A stretch of DNA of 43,681 nucleotides. It comes from Phycisphaerae bacterium (GTDB taxonomy: Bacteria; Planctomycetota; Phycisphaerae; UBA1845; Fen-1342). The notes beneath the pieces are model-generated. The model did no database searches. It worked only from the letters and a program-made list of their open reading frames with translations, and was not told the origin of the DNA. The stretch spans positions 1 through 43,681 of the forward strand of contig JANQFV010000030.1 in assembly GCA_028277645.1 (NCBI GenBank), written 5' to 3'. Below are positions 1 through 9,197 of the stretch, piece by piece (position 1 is the first letter of the stretch; each line of letters begins with the position of its first letter). Both the position numbers and the translations under genes were made by a program.

Positions 1-411
1 TGGCTGCGCCCGCTGCTGCCTGGAATGTCACGCGTCCTAGCCGCCGCCGAGTACGCGACCGTACGCTGCAAACTCGCACTTCGTGAGCACGACTTCAACT
101 TCGACTGGGACTGGAAGGACGGCGACGCCGACAGCGCGGGCGGAGAGGACAAATACTGCGTTTAGACGCGGACCGAAGCGCTGGCGATCTTGGGCGATGA
201 GCTCGGCACCGCATTCTGCAATCACTACGACATCACGGAAACCGGCAACTGGCGTGATCCACACGACCCGGACACGCCCAAGAACATCCCGCGCGTCTTG
301 CGCGATTCCAAGATCTGCGCCGCCTATCACGATGTATACGACGAAGATAGCCGTCAGGCAATGGTCGTATTGGCGGCACCGCCGAGTGATAATGAAGATT
401 CACTAGGGGCA
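1..411 (+). pseudogene. Decayed DUF255/YyaL-like thioredoxin-domain protein fragment
   Basis: Reading frame 1 from the first base contains a stretch like the DUF255 (YyaL/SPATA20) family. DADSAGGEDKYCV resembles the family signature around DADSEG..GKFYVWT, and it is followed by ILGDELGTAFCNHYDITETGNW and NIPRVLRD. An in-frame TAG at 163-165 sits exactly where the family has a conserved Trp, so one G-to-A change (TGG to TAG) would explain it. After about position 320 the frame no longer resembles the family, and it would run on into a tRNA, whereas intact members are more than 600 residues. The 5' part before position 100 also matches poorly. I read this as a degraded remnant, and the right-hand edge is approximate. 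The family assignment is from recall of its motifs, and no function should be expected. Confidence 0.5.
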
Positions 412-518
412 AATGAGGACATTTTGAGGGCAGCGGATGAGACGAAGTTTGAGGTGCTCGCCCAAACTCCCGAATTCAAAGAGCTTATAAGCGCGCTCGA
501 TACCGACGTTGAAGAAAT

Positions 519-603
519 CGGAGAGGGCGGGATTCGAACCCGCGGATGGTTACCCATCACCGGTTTTCAAGACCGGCTCCTTAAGCCGCTCGGACACCTC
601 TCC
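519..603 (-). tRNA. tRNA-Ser (anticodon UGA)
   Basis: The complement folds as an 85-nt class II tRNA. The acceptor arms GGAGAGG (603-597) and CCTCTCC (526-520) pair perfectly, with G as discriminator. The anticodon stem GCCGGT/ACCGGT encloses the loop CTTGAAA with anticodon TGA. A long variable arm (GATGGGTAACCATC region) and the T arm GCGGGTTCGAATCCCGC follow. A long variable arm plus a UGA anticodon identifies serine. CCA is not encoded. It decodes UCA and related serine codons. It lies between a decayed gene fragment and an esterase gene on the opposite strand. Confidence 0.95.
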
Positions 604-673
604 TGTGTGCCGCGCCATGCACGGCGTCGTGTTCGCCGCCAGACGGACGCGCGTGCCGCTCGACCAAACGGTC

Positions 674-703
674 AGTGTACAAGACCCGGACCCCGCCCGT
701 CTA
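674..703 (-). promoter_or_regulatory. Possible promoter for the tRNA-Ser gene
   Basis: On the minus strand a TAGACG hexamer (703-698) and a TACACT hexamer (679-674) are separated by 18 bases. Each matches four or more of six positions of the sigma-70 consensus. Transcription would start about 65 bases before the tRNA 5' end. The match is modest and based only on hexamers and spacing. Confidence 0.3.
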
Positions 704-808
704 TTCGCGGCGGGTCCGTCGCCGTCCCCGCCTTGCCCTTTGGCACGCGGTCGGTACCTGGACATAATGCTCCCTTGCGGCCAGCGAACCGGCCGCCGGA
801 GCGACGCC

Positions 809-1774
809 GTGCTGATCGATCTACCACTCGACGAGTTGCGAACATACAGGCCGAATCTGTCTGAGCCGCCGGACTTCGACCGGTTCTGGCAGGCGACGCT
901 GGCCGACGTCGCCAATCACCCGCTGGCAGCGACGTTTGAGCCGGTCAACGACGACATCTACGCGCACGTCGACGTCTTCGACGTGACGTATGCCGGATTC
1001 GACGGCCAGCCGATCCGCGGATGGCTGCTCCAGCCCGCGGGTACGCCTGAGCCACTTCCATGCGTGGTGAGCTTTGTCGGATATGGCGGCGGACGCTCGT
1101 TGCCGATCGACCATCTCGCGCCTGTGGCGGCGGGCTTCGTCCACTTTGTCATGGACACGCGCGGTCAGGGATCGAACTGGTCGCCGGGCAACACGCCGGA
1201 CGACGCGGGCAGCGGTCCGCACTACCCCGGCTTCCTGACCAGCGGGGTCGAGTCACCGCAGACGTACTACTATCGCCGCGTGTATACGGACGCTGTGCGG
1301 GCGGTGGAGGCGGCGTGTTCGTGGCCGCAGGTAGATGCGGAGTGCGTCGCAGTCGCCGGCGCCAGCCAGGGTGGCGGCATTGCGCTGGCGGTGGCGGGGC
1401 TGGTGCCGACACACGTGCGGGCGCTCGTGGCCGACGTGCCATTCCTCTGCCATTTTCGGCGAGCGACGGAGATCACGGACAATCTGCCGTATGCGGAGAT
1501 CAAGAGCTACCTGGCATGTCATCGTGATCGCGTGGAAGACGTGTTCGGCACGCTGGCATACTTCGACGGTGTTCACTTCGCGCCGCGCGTGCAGGCGCGG
1601 AGTCTGTTCTCTGTCGGACTGATGGACGCGACGTGCCCGCCGAGCACGGTGTTCGCGGCATACAACCGCGTGCGGGCGGACAAAGGAATTCAGGTCTTCG
1701 AGTTCAACGAACACGAAGGCGGCGGGCCGTTCGCGCTGGCGCAGCGGCTGCGGTTTCTGAAGGGGTACCTTTAA
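809..1774 (+). CDS. Acetyl xylan esterase / cephalosporin-C deacetylase family (CE7)
   Basis: This alpha/beta hydrolase of 321 residues removes O-acetyl groups from xylo-oligosaccharides and related acetylated sugars. The serine nucleophile is S186 in GASQGGG, the acid D273 in LMDATCPP and the base H302 in NEHEGGG. The family RGQG motif is present in DTRGQGSNW. These positions closely match the classic CE7 triad (about 181, 269 and 298). The GTG at 809 was chosen because GGAG lies seven bases upstream and the protein then begins VLIDLPLDELRTYRP, as the family does; an in-frame ATG at 767 would add 14 residues. There is no signal peptide, so it probably acts in the cytoplasm on imported acetylated oligosaccharides. 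It precedes GH127 and GH2 genes on the same strand, which fits a hemicellulose role. Confidence 0.9.
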   Translation: MLIDLPLDELRTYRPNLSEPPDFDRFWQATLADVANHPLAATFEPVNDDIYAHVDVFDVTYAGFDGQPIRGWLLQPAGTPEPLPCVVSFVGYGGGRSLPIDHLAPVAAGFVHFVMDTRGQGSNWSPGNTPDDAGSGPHYPGFLTSGVESPQTYYYRRVYTDAVRAVEAACSWPQVDAECVAVAGASQGGGIALAVAGLVPTHVRALVADVPFLCHFRRATEITDNLPYAEIKSYLACHRDRVEDVFGTLAYFDGVHFAPRVQARSLFSVGLMDATCPPSTVFAAYNRVRADKGIQVFEFNEHEGGGPFALAQRLRFLKGYL

Positions 1775-1844
1775 AATGCGTCCAACCTGAACGGAACGCG
1801 CCGGTCAATCATTGGCTGCTGTGCAGGCCTGTGAGAGGTGCTCT

Positions 1845-3773
1845 ATGCGAATCCTCCCCATTCTGGTAATCGCAATCGGAGTTCTGGCTGCGACGCCGAC
1901 TCTCGCCGACGCACCGCCCGACCCGCTAAAGAATTTGCCGCTCGATGATGTGCGGATCGAAGGCGGCTTCTGGTATCCGCGGCTGGAGGTCGTTCGTACC
2001 GCGACGATCCCGCACCTGCTTGCGATGTGCGAGTCCACCGGCCGGCTGGGCAACTTCGACAAGGCCGCCGGCGTCGTCGAGGGCGCCCACGAAGGTTGGT
2101 TCTTCAACGACTCCGACGTCTACAAAGCCATCGAGGCCGCGGCGTATGCTCTGGTGATCAAGCGCGACCGGACGCTGGAAACCGAGATGGACGCGCTGAT
2201 CAACCGCATCGCAGCCGCGCAGCAGCCCGACGGCTACCTGAACACGTTCGTGACGCTGACGGACGATCCGCAGGAGCAGCGCTGGGGCAATCTCCGCGTA
2301 CGGCACGAGTTGTACTGTGCCGGTCATCTGCTCGAAGCGGGTATCGCCTACCACGAAGCCACCGGTAAGCGCAAACTGCTCGACGTGGCGTTGCGGCTGA
2401 TCGAGCTGATTGACCGTGAGTTCGGGCCGGACGGGCGGGCTGCGCCGCCAGGGCACGAAGAGATCGAGCTGGCGCTGGTGAAGCTGTACGACCGCACGAA
2501 CGAGCGCAAGCACCTCGACCTGGCGCGATTCTTCGTCGAGCAGCGCGGCCGGCACGCGCAGCGCGAGTCGTGGGGCATGTACTGCCAGGACCACGCCCCG
2601 GTCCGCGAACACGATCAAATCGTCGGGCACGCCGTCCGGGCCACGTACCTGTATTCCGCGCTGGCGGACCTGGCCGCGCGCGTCGAAGAGCCCGGCTACG
2701 TTGCCGCCATGCAACGCATCTGGGACGACACCACGCGGCGCAAGATGTACATCACCGGCGGCATCGGCCCGTCGTCGCACAACGAGGGGTTCACCGAGCC
2801 GTTCGATCTGCCGAACGACTCGGCGTACGCAGAAACCTGTGCCGCGATTGGCCTGGCGTTCTGGAACCACCGGCTGAACCTGCTGCACGCGGATGCACGC
2901 TACGCCGACATGGTGGAACGCGTGCTCTACAACGGTGCGCTGGCGGGGATCGCGCTGGACGGCGAGCGATTCTTCTATACGAATCCGCTCGGCAGTATCG
3001 GGAATCACCATCGGAAGGAGTGGTACGAGTGCGCGTGCTGTCCACCGAACATCGCACGCTTTCTGCTGTCGCTCGGCAGATACGTCTACGCCCGCTCTGA
3101 ACGTGTGATCTACGTCAATCAGTATGTGGAGAGTACGACGGGCTTGAACGTAGGCGAGATCGAGGTCGAGCTGCGACAGGAGACCGACTATCCCTGGAAC
3201 GATCGTGTCGAGCTCACGGTCGAGTCCAAGTGGCCGACCGAGTTCACGATCTGCGTGCGCAAGCCGGGATGGTGCCGCAGCATGACAATCGAGGTCGACG
3301 GCGAACCGCTCGCGGACGTCACCCCGCAACGCGGCTACATCCCGATCACGCGCAGATGGAAACGCGAAGACATCATCGCGCTGCAGTTCGCGATGCCCGT
3401 GGAACGGATGCGCGCGGATCCACACGTCGCCGCCAACGTCGGGCGAATCGCGCTACAGCGCGGACCGCTGATCTACTGCCTCGAAGATGTGGACAACGAC
3501 GAACACGCCCGCAATATCACGCTCCCGTGCGATGCGGAACTGTCCACCAAACACATGCCTGACCTCCTCGGCGGCGTGACGGTGATCCGCGGCAGTGGAA
3601 GGAAGGCAAGTACAACCGTGCCGGACACCCTCTACTTCCCGGCAGCCCTCTGTGCGCCAGTCGACTTCACGGCCATTCCGTACTACGCCTGGGACAATCG
3701 CACCGCGGGCGGCATGACGATCTGGATCCCGGAGACGTCGGCGATGTCACTGTCTACGAGCGATGCCCCGTGA
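1845..3773 (+). CDS. GH127 family beta-L-arabinofuranosidase (DUF1680), exported
   Basis: This 642-residue protein belongs to GH127, whose characterised members release beta-linked L-arabinofuranose using a cysteine nucleophile held by zinc. The expected zinc/nucleophile residues are visible: E330 and C332 in AETCA, and C398-C399 in ECACCPPN. By analogy with HypBA1, C398 is the nucleophile. The ATG at 1845 has AGAGG six bases upstream and starts a clear signal peptide (MRILPILVIAIGVLAATPTLADA), so the enzyme is periplasmic or secreted. The stop overlaps the next start by four bases (GTGA), which implies translational coupling with the GH2 gene. Related families (GH146 and others) share the fold, so the exact linkage is uncertain. 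Confidence 0.88.
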   Translation: MRILPILVIAIGVLAATPTLADAPPDPLKNLPLDDVRIEGGFWYPRLEVVRTATIPHLLAMCESTGRLGNFDKAAGVVEGAHEGWFFNDSDVYKAIEAAAYALVIKRDRTLETEMDALINRIAAAQQPDGYLNTFVTLTDDPQEQRWGNLRVRHELYCAGHLLEAGIAYHEATGKRKLLDVALRLIELIDREFGPDGRAAPPGHEEIELALVKLYDRTNERKHLDLARFFVEQRGRHAQRESWGMYCQDHAPVREHDQIVGHAVRATYLYSALADLAARVEEPGYVAAMQRIWDDTTRRKMYITGGIGPSSHNEGFTEPFDLPNDSAYAETCAAIGLAFWNHRLNLLHADARYADMVERVLYNGALAGIALDGERFFYTNPLGSIGNHHRKEWYECACCPPNIARFLLSLGRYVYARSERVIYVNQYVESTTGLNVGEIEVELRQETDYPWNDRVELTVESKWPTEFTICVRKPGWCRSMTIEVDGEPLADVTPQRGYIPITRRWKREDIIALQFAMPVERMRADPHVAANVGRIALQRGPLIYCLEDVDNDEHARNITLPCDAELSTKHMPDLLGGVTVIRGSGRKASTTVPDTLYFPAALCAPVDFTAIPYYAWDNRTAGGMTIWIPETSAMSLSTSDAP

Positions 3774-6250
3774 GAAACACGATCTCACTCAACGGTCCCT
3801 GGCGTTTCCGGCAGGTCGGCGAAACGGAATGGGTGCCGGCCGACGTCCCCGGCTGCGTACACACCGACCTGATGGCCGCCGGTCGGATACCGGACCCCCT
3901 GCACGATCTGAATGAGCTGGATGTGCTCTGGATCGACGAGGCTGACTGGGAGTACAAGCGCGAATTCGACCTGGACGAGGCGGCGACCAAGCGCGCCGCC
4001 CTGTGGCTGGTCTGCGAGGGGCTCGACACAATTGCCGAAATCTCCGTGAACGACCACGCCGTCAGCCGCACACAGAACATGTTCAGGCGCTACCGATTCG
4101 ATGTCGCGGAGCACGTGCGCCCGGGCGAGAACCGGATTCGGATCGTCTTTCGCTCGCCCGTGCGCATCGGGAAGGAACGTGCGGCGGCGACCGGCGCGGA
4201 GCTCCCGGGCACCGAATACACCTGGTCGAATGGGCGCACGCGCAAGGTCTATCGCCCGTACGTCCGCAAAGCGCAGTACCAGTTCGGTTGGGACTGGGGG
4301 CCGTGCCTGGCGACGTCGGGCATCTGGCGCGACATCCACCTGATCGCAACCGACACGCCGGTGATCGAATACGTCACTACACAACAGCGGCATGATGCGA
4401 ACCACATCGCACTTACGGTGACTGCGCATTTGCTCAGCACGAGCACCACCAAAGGGACGCTGGCTGTGCGCGTCGGCGATGCAGTTGAGCAGATGCGCGT
4501 GCCGTGCACACTCGAGGCGGGTGAGTCAACGACAAGCGCCGGGGTATTGATCGAAGACCCACATCTGTGGCAGCCGGTCGGCTATGGCGAGCCGTACCTC
4601 TATCCGCTCGAAGTTTCGTGGGAAACCGCGGATGGAGAAATCGCCGACACGCACGCGACTCGCGTCGGTCTGCGCACGGTTGAGTTGATTCGCGAGCCGG
4701 ACGACGTCGGCGAATCCTGGACGCTGCGCGTCAATGGCCGCGACATCTTCTGCAAGGGCGCCAACTGGATCCCCGCCGACCCGTTCCCGCACCGCGTGCC
4801 GCGCGAGCGCTACGCCGCCCTGATCGACGCCGCCCTCGATGCGAACATGAACATGCTGCGCGTGTGGGGCGGCGGGATCTTTGAACACGACGCGTTCTAT
4901 GAGCTTTGCGATGAGCGCGGCGTGCTGGTCTGGCAGGATCTGATGTTCGCCTGCGCCGGATACCCGGCGGACAACGAGTTTCTCGCCGAGGCCGCCGCTG
5001 AGACCCGCCACCAGATCCGCCGCCTGCACAACCATCCGTGCATCGCGCTGTGGTGCGGCGACAACGAGAACGAGTGGCTGATCGATGCGTTCTGGTCAAA
5101 GATGCCGTTCTGGCCGACGCTGCGGAAAGACTACAAGCGCCTGATCAACGACACCTTGGCACCTGTGGTGCAGGAGGAAGATCCGCAACGCCCCTGGTGG
5201 CCCGGCTCGCCCTCCAACGGCGGCGGCGGTGTACCCAACGATCCCGACCGCGGCGACGCCCACTTCTGGGAAGTCTGGCACGAGCGCAAGCCGTTCGAGC
5301 GTTACCAGGAGATCATGCCGCGATTCTGCAGCGAGTTCGGATTTCAGTCGCTGCCGTCGCTCGCAACGCTGCGTAGCGCCATCAGCACGCCGCTGACCTC
5401 GCCCGATGACGAAACGCTGCAGCACCATCAGCGGCACGCCCGCGGCTACAAGATCATCAAAGAGAACATCAAGCGACTGTTCCGCGAGCCGTGCGATCTC
5501 ACAGACTGGTGCTACCTCAGCCAGATCACGCACGGCCTTGCACTCCAGACCGCGGTCGAGCACTGGCGGCGGGGCAAACCGCGTTGTATGGGCGCGCTGT
5601 ACTGGCAGCTCCAGGACTGCTGGGTCGTGTCCTCGTGGGCGTCGGTGGACTACGAGCTGCGCTACAAGGCCGCGCACTACTTCGCGAAGCGTTTCTACGC
5701 TCCGCTAATGAGTTCGTTCGCTCGCACGGAGAACTCGCTGGAACTCTGGGCGACGAGCGACCTACCGCAAGCGGTTAGCCTCGACGCGCGGATCGAGGCG
5801 TGGACCGTCGCCGGCGAATGTCACGTCCTGACGCGTGAATCACTCGAACTCCCCGTCCAGGCGAACCAGTTACTCACGACCATTCCACTGGACGACCTGA
5901 CACAAATCGCACCGGCCGAAGAGCTGGTCGTGCGCTGCGTCACCGAGGCAAACGGCCGGCGCCATGAGAACTTCCACCTGCTCGCACGTCCGGGCGACGT
6001 TCGCCTGCAACACCCGCAGATCGAAACCGAAGTCGCCGGTAGCTCAGCCGGATACACGGTCCGCGTCACAACGGATGTTCCCGCGCTGTATGTCGAATTT
6101 GATGCCGGCCCCGTACGCGGCACGCTCAGCGACAACTACATCGCGCTGTACCCAGATGCGCCGGTCGAGCTCACGTTCCGCCCACAGGACGCGAAGGACC
6201 TGGCTGGCTTCTCGGGCGCGCTGCACGTGCGTTCATTAGTCACGAAGTAA
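3770..6250 (+). CDS. GH2 beta-mannosidase
   Basis: This 826-residue glycoside hydrolase family 2 protein is of the beta-mannosidase type. The N-terminal sugar-binding domain (about 1-190, ending QFGWDWGPCLATSGIWRDI) leads into an immunoglobulin-like domain and the TIM barrel (about 310-640). The acid/base is likely E433 in LWCGDNENEW and the nucleophile E522 in FCSEFGFQS. RVWGGGIFEHDAFYELCDE and YWQLQDCW are further family hallmarks. The enzyme hydrolyses terminal beta-mannose from oligosaccharides. GTG is the start codon, overlapping the GH127 stop. No signal peptide is seen, so action is probably cytoplasmic unless the true start is misjudged. It likely forms an operon with the preceding GH127 gene. 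A mannosylglycan-specific enzyme of the same subfamily cannot be excluded. Confidence 0.9.
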   Translation: MRNTISLNGPWRFRQVGETEWVPADVPGCVHTDLMAAGRIPDPLHDLNELDVLWIDEADWEYKREFDLDEAATKRAALWLVCEGLDTIAEISVNDHAVSRTQNMFRRYRFDVAEHVRPGENRIRIVFRSPVRIGKERAAATGAELPGTEYTWSNGRTRKVYRPYVRKAQYQFGWDWGPCLATSGIWRDIHLIATDTPVIEYVTTQQRHDANHIALTVTAHLLSTSTTKGTLAVRVGDAVEQMRVPCTLEAGESTTSAGVLIEDPHLWQPVGYGEPYLYPLEVSWETADGEIADTHATRVGLRTVELIREPDDVGESWTLRVNGRDIFCKGANWIPADPFPHRVPRERYAALIDAALDANMNMLRVWGGGIFEHDAFYELCDERGVLVWQDLMFACAGYPADNEFLAEAAAETRHQIRRLHNHPCIALWCGDNENEWLIDAFWSKMPFWPTLRKDYKRLINDTLAPVVQEEDPQRPWWPGSPSNGGGGVPNDPDRGDAHFWEVWHERKPFERYQEIMPRFCSEFGFQSLPSLATLRSAISTPLTSPDDETLQHHQRHARGYKIIKENIKRLFREPCDLTDWCYLSQITHGLALQTAVEHWRRGKPRCMGALYWQLQDCWVVSSWASVDYELRYKAAHYFAKRFYAPLMSSFARTENSLELWATSDLPQAVSLDARIEAWTVAGECHVLTRESLELPVQANQLLTTIPLDDLTQIAPAEELVVRCVTEANGRRHENFHLLARPGDVRLQHPQIETEVAGSSAGYTVRVTTDVPALYVEFDAGPVRGTLSDNYIALYPDAPVELTFRPQDAKDLAGFSGALHVRSLVTK

Positions 6251-6345
6251 GCCCGCGTTTTGCCGATCATCCTCTGTTATTGCAGCCGTCGGCACGTGAG
6301 GGTACGCTGAATCTGATACACAGTCCTGTCAGAACGGGAAGGCAC

Positions 6346-7374
6346 ATGCGTCGTTCGTCTTCGATCTCGATCGCCGACGTCGCCAAGCGCGCCCAGGTTT
6401 CGATCAGCACCGTATCGCGCGTGGTGAACCGCAGTAATCTGGTGAACGAGGTCACCCGGCGTCGTGTTCAGGCCGCGATCGACGAGCTCGGCTATCGCCC
6501 GAATCTGTTCGCCCGCGGGCTGATGACGCGCCGGAGCGAAATTGTCGGCTTGGTCCTGCCCGACCTGCACGGTGAGTTCTACTCGGAGATCATCCGCGGC
6601 GCCAGCACACATGCTCGTGCGTCCGGCTACAACCTGATGGTCTCCTCCGCCCGCGATCAGGACGACGCCGATAGTCTGCTGCAAGCCGTAGGCGAACACC
6701 GCCTCCTGGACGGTGTGGTCATCATGCTCTCGGAACTCACGTCCGACGCGCAGGAGCGCATCACCGCGTTCAAGATCCCGTTCGTGCTGCTCGACGTCGA
6801 TCTGCCCGGCATGCCGCACGACAGCGTGGTTATCGATCAACGGCACGGCGCGACCGCGATTGTGGAACACCTGATCCGGAACTGCGGCGCGCGGCGGATC
6901 ATCTTCGTCGGTGGACCGGAAAATAACATCGACACACAGGAGCGGCTCCACGCCTATCGCCACGTGCTCGCGACGCACGAGCTACCCCGTGACAACGCCG
7001 ATGTTCATCACCTGGACTATAACTTCGACTCGGCGTACGAGCTCGCGCGACGGCACCTGCGCTCTTGGGCGCAGCCCGGATGTTGCGTGTTCGCTGCCAA
7101 TGACGAAATGGCCGCCGGTATTGTCGCGGCTGCAGCAGCCTCCGACATTCGCGTGCCCGAGGAGCTGTCCGTGGTCGGGTTCGATGACACGCGCATTGCG
7201 GGTATGACCCATCCGCCGCTGACAACCGTGCGCGTTCCGAAGTTTGAGATGGGAGCTCGCGCGACCGAGTTGCTCTGCCGGCGCCTAGCCGATCCCGAGC
7301 GTACACCGACCCGCATCGCGCTGCCGCCGGAACTGGTCGTCCGCGAATCCTGCGGTCATCGAATCCGCACCTAG
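6346..7374 (+). CDS. LacI-family transcriptional regulator
   Basis: This protein of 342 residues has an N-terminal LacI helix-turn-helix (about 8-55, ISIADVAKRAQVSISTVSRV) and hinge helix, followed by a periplasmic-binding-protein-like effector domain (about 65-335) with DFYSEIIRG-type and VVGFDDTRIAGMTHPPLTTV motifs typical of sugar-responsive members. The ATG at 6346 is preceded by GGGAAGG and puts the HTH at the normal distance; an upstream in-frame start would only add a non-conserved tail. Lying about 95 bases after the GH2 gene on the same strand, it is the natural candidate to control the CE7-GH127-GH2 genes, but I could not find a convincing operator upstream of them. The effector is presumably a sugar and is unknown. 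Confidence 0.9.
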   Translation: MRRSSSISIADVAKRAQVSISTVSRVVNRSNLVNEVTRRRVQAAIDELGYRPNLFARGLMTRRSEIVGLVLPDLHGEFYSEIIRGASTHARASGYNLMVSSARDQDDADSLLQAVGEHRLLDGVVIMLSELTSDAQERITAFKIPFVLLDVDLPGMPHDSVVIDQRHGATAIVEHLIRNCGARRIIFVGGPENNIDTQERLHAYRHVLATHELPRDNADVHHLDYNFDSAYELARRHLRSWAQPGCCVFAANDEMAAGIVAAAAASDIRVPEELSVVGFDDTRIAGMTHPPLTTVRVPKFEMGARATELLCRRLADPERTPTRIALPPELVVRESCGHRIRT

Positions 7375-7391
7375 CGCTTGGTCGATGAGGC

Positions 7392-7420
7392 GTAGCGGCC
7401 GACGTCCCTGTCGACCGTCG
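7392..7420. repeat. Single copy of the GTAGCGGCCGA repeat element
   Basis: GTAGCGGCCGACGTCCC here matches the start of the element at 9194 (GTAGCGGCCGATCTCCC) in 15 of 17 positions. Weak dyad arms CGACG/CGTCG (7400-7404, 7416-7420) follow. It lies just after the LacI gene stop. It is probably a dispersed intergenic palindromic repeat. Confidence 0.45.
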
Positions 7421-7562
7421 ATCACGATCAATCTTCGACATCCAGCGCCGGAATGGACGCTGTGGTTGCCTTGCGTTATGCGGCGTGGGATCATGTCCGG
7501 CTGCGGGCGAGCTGGCTAAACCGGCATCATTGGACTGGGTACACGCGGACACACGTCAGACC

Positions 7563-9197
7563 ATGAATTCATCGATCGACATTCCCGGCCCCGAACTGCT
7601 CGTCCGGCGCGGACTGCGCGAGGTCGGCCGCTTGCGGCTGTGTGACAGACCGCTCGTACTCGGCCGAGCACCGACGTGCGACGTCGTCCTCCCGCACTCG
7701 TCAGTGTCCCGAAGACACGCTGAGCTGCTCCGGCAGGACGAGCACTGGCTCATCACCGACCTCGGCAGCACCAACGGCATCATCGTCAACGGTCAACCCC
7801 GCCGCAGCGCGCAGTTACGTCCCGGTGACGTGATCGACATTCGGCCGTTCTCGCTCAATCTGCTCGGCGAAGACACCACGGCACAGGGATCCACGTTCAC
7901 CTTCGCCCCCGACGCGACCATGACCACGCGGGCCCGCCTCGCCGTCGCCGCAACATCAGACGTCGGCCAGCGTCTCGGCGATCTGTACCACCTGACGCGG
8001 CTTGTGATGAACAGCGGCGACGACGAGCTGCGCTGGCAATCATTTCAGGAAACGCTCGAACGCACGCTCGGCACGCAGCGCTGCGTTCTGCTGGGCTACG
8101 ACGCAACGGGCGGGCTGTACCGACTGGTGCCCGGTGAGCAACGCCTGGGTGGCTACACGCCGCTCGACGTCAGCCGCACCGTCGTCAACGACGTCGTCGA
8201 CAGCGGGCACGCCCTGCTGATCGAGTCGGTGCGCGGAGAGACGCGCTTCGCCACCGCGGAGAGTTTGGCCGGCGGCGACACAGGTTCGGTGCTGTGCGTG
8301 CCGGTCATTCCTACCGGCAAGACGCGCGCAATCATCTACGCCGCCCGTCACTTCGGCAGCACGCCGTTCAACGAAGAGGACCTGCGGTTCGCGGTGGCCG
8401 TGTCGGACCTGGCCGCGACGGCGATCGCCCGCGACGAATGGCAGGCGCAGGCCGGCGAGCTGGCCCGGATGCGCGGTCGCCTCGAAGCGGCCCGGGAATT
8501 GCAGGAGTGGCTGCTGCCGCATCCCATTCCGCAGCCAGCGTGGGGCAGCGTCGCCGCCCGCAACTACCCCGCTGAACAGATGAGCGGCGACGTGTACGAC
8601 GTCTGCCTCGACGCGCACGGGCGCCTGATCACCGCGCTGGCGGATGTCTCCGGCAAGGGCGTGCCCGCCGCACTGGTTGCGACGATTCTCCAGAACACGC
8701 TGCGCCTTAGCATTGAGCCGGACCTGCCGTTCAGCGACTTGATCGAGCGGCTCAACACGGTCATTTATCAGCAAACGCCTGACGACGCGTTCGTCACGCT
8801 GGTGCTATGCCGCTGGCCCTCGGACTGCACGCGCGTCGAGGTGGCCAACGCCGGCCATCCGGCGCCGCTTTGTCTACGGCATGACGGCACCTGCGTCCCG
8901 GGACCGGAGAAGGAGGGGCTCGCGCTCGGCGTGACGACGCCTTGGCGCGGACGTCCTGTTGAGCTCGACGCTTCCGAGTTCGAGCGCGTTCTGCTCTACA
9001 GCGACGGCGCGCTCGAGTGCCCCAACGCGGACGGCGAGGAGTTCGGGCGCGCGCGGCTCGCGGAACGCCTGACGGATTGCTCTTCTCTCACCGACGAAGA
9101 TCTGCTCGTCGCGTTGGCAGAAGATATCCAGCGCTTCTGTGCCCCCGCCGAGCCGTCAGACGATGTGACGTTGTTGACGGTGCGGCGTACACCGTAG
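7563..9197 (+). CDS. FHA-GAF-SpoIIE (PP2C-type) serine phosphatase
   Basis: This 544-residue signalling protein has three modules. An FHA phosphothreonine-binding domain comes first (about 14-95, GRAPTCDVVL, SVSRRHAEL, STNGIIVNG). A GAF-like domain follows (about 140-290). The C-terminal SpoIIE/RsbU phosphatase (about 315-540) keeps the metal-binding acidic motifs SGDVYDV, ADVSGKGVPAAL, NAGHPAPL, LYSDGALE and SDDVTLL, so it should be active. Family members dephosphorylate anti-sigma-factor antagonists or other Ser/Thr phosphoproteins. The FHA domain suggests recruitment to a Hanks-type kinase target. The ATG at 7563 lacks a Shine-Dalgarno sequence but fits the FHA start. It stands alone between the LacI gene and a convergent lut operon. 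No partner kinase or anti-sigma factor is in the window. Confidence 0.9.
   Translation: MNSSIDIPGPELLVRRGLREVGRLRLCDRPLVLGRAPTCDVVLPHSSVSRRHAELLRQDEHWLITDLGSTNGIIVNGQPRRSAQLRPGDVIDIRPFSLNLLGEDTTAQGSTFTFAPDATMTTRARLAVAATSDVGQRLGDLYHLTRLVMNSGDDELRWQSFQETLERTLGTQRCVLLGYDATGGLYRLVPGEQRLGGYTPLDVSRTVVNDVVDSGHALLIESVRGETRFATAESLAGGDTGSVLCVPVIPTGKTRAIIYAARHFGSTPFNEEDLRFAVAVSDLAATAIARDEWQAQAGELARMRGRLEAARELQEWLLPHPIPQPAWGSVAARNYPAEQMSGDVYDVCLDAHGRLITALADVSGKGVPAALVATILQNTLRLSIEPDLPFSDLIERLNTVIYQQTPDDAFVTLVLCRWPSDCTRVEVANAGHPAPLCLRHDGTCVPGPEKEGLALGVTTPWRGRPVELDASEFERVLLYSDGALECPNADGEEFGRARLAERLTDCSSLTDEDLLVALAEDIQRFCAPAEPSDDVTLLTVRRTP

Noticed and set aside
190..864. Long plus-strand frame from the DUF255-like fragment through the tRNA into the esterase leader
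   Set aside because: It reads through a tRNA gene and loses family similarity early, so it is not one functional gene. Only the first part is treated as a pseudogene remnant.
1926..3425. Minus-strand open frame of 499 residues opposite the GH127 gene
   Set aside because: Antisense shadow caused by high GC. Composition is Arg/Val-rich without any recognisable motif, and the plus-strand GH127 has clear zinc and nucleophile residues.
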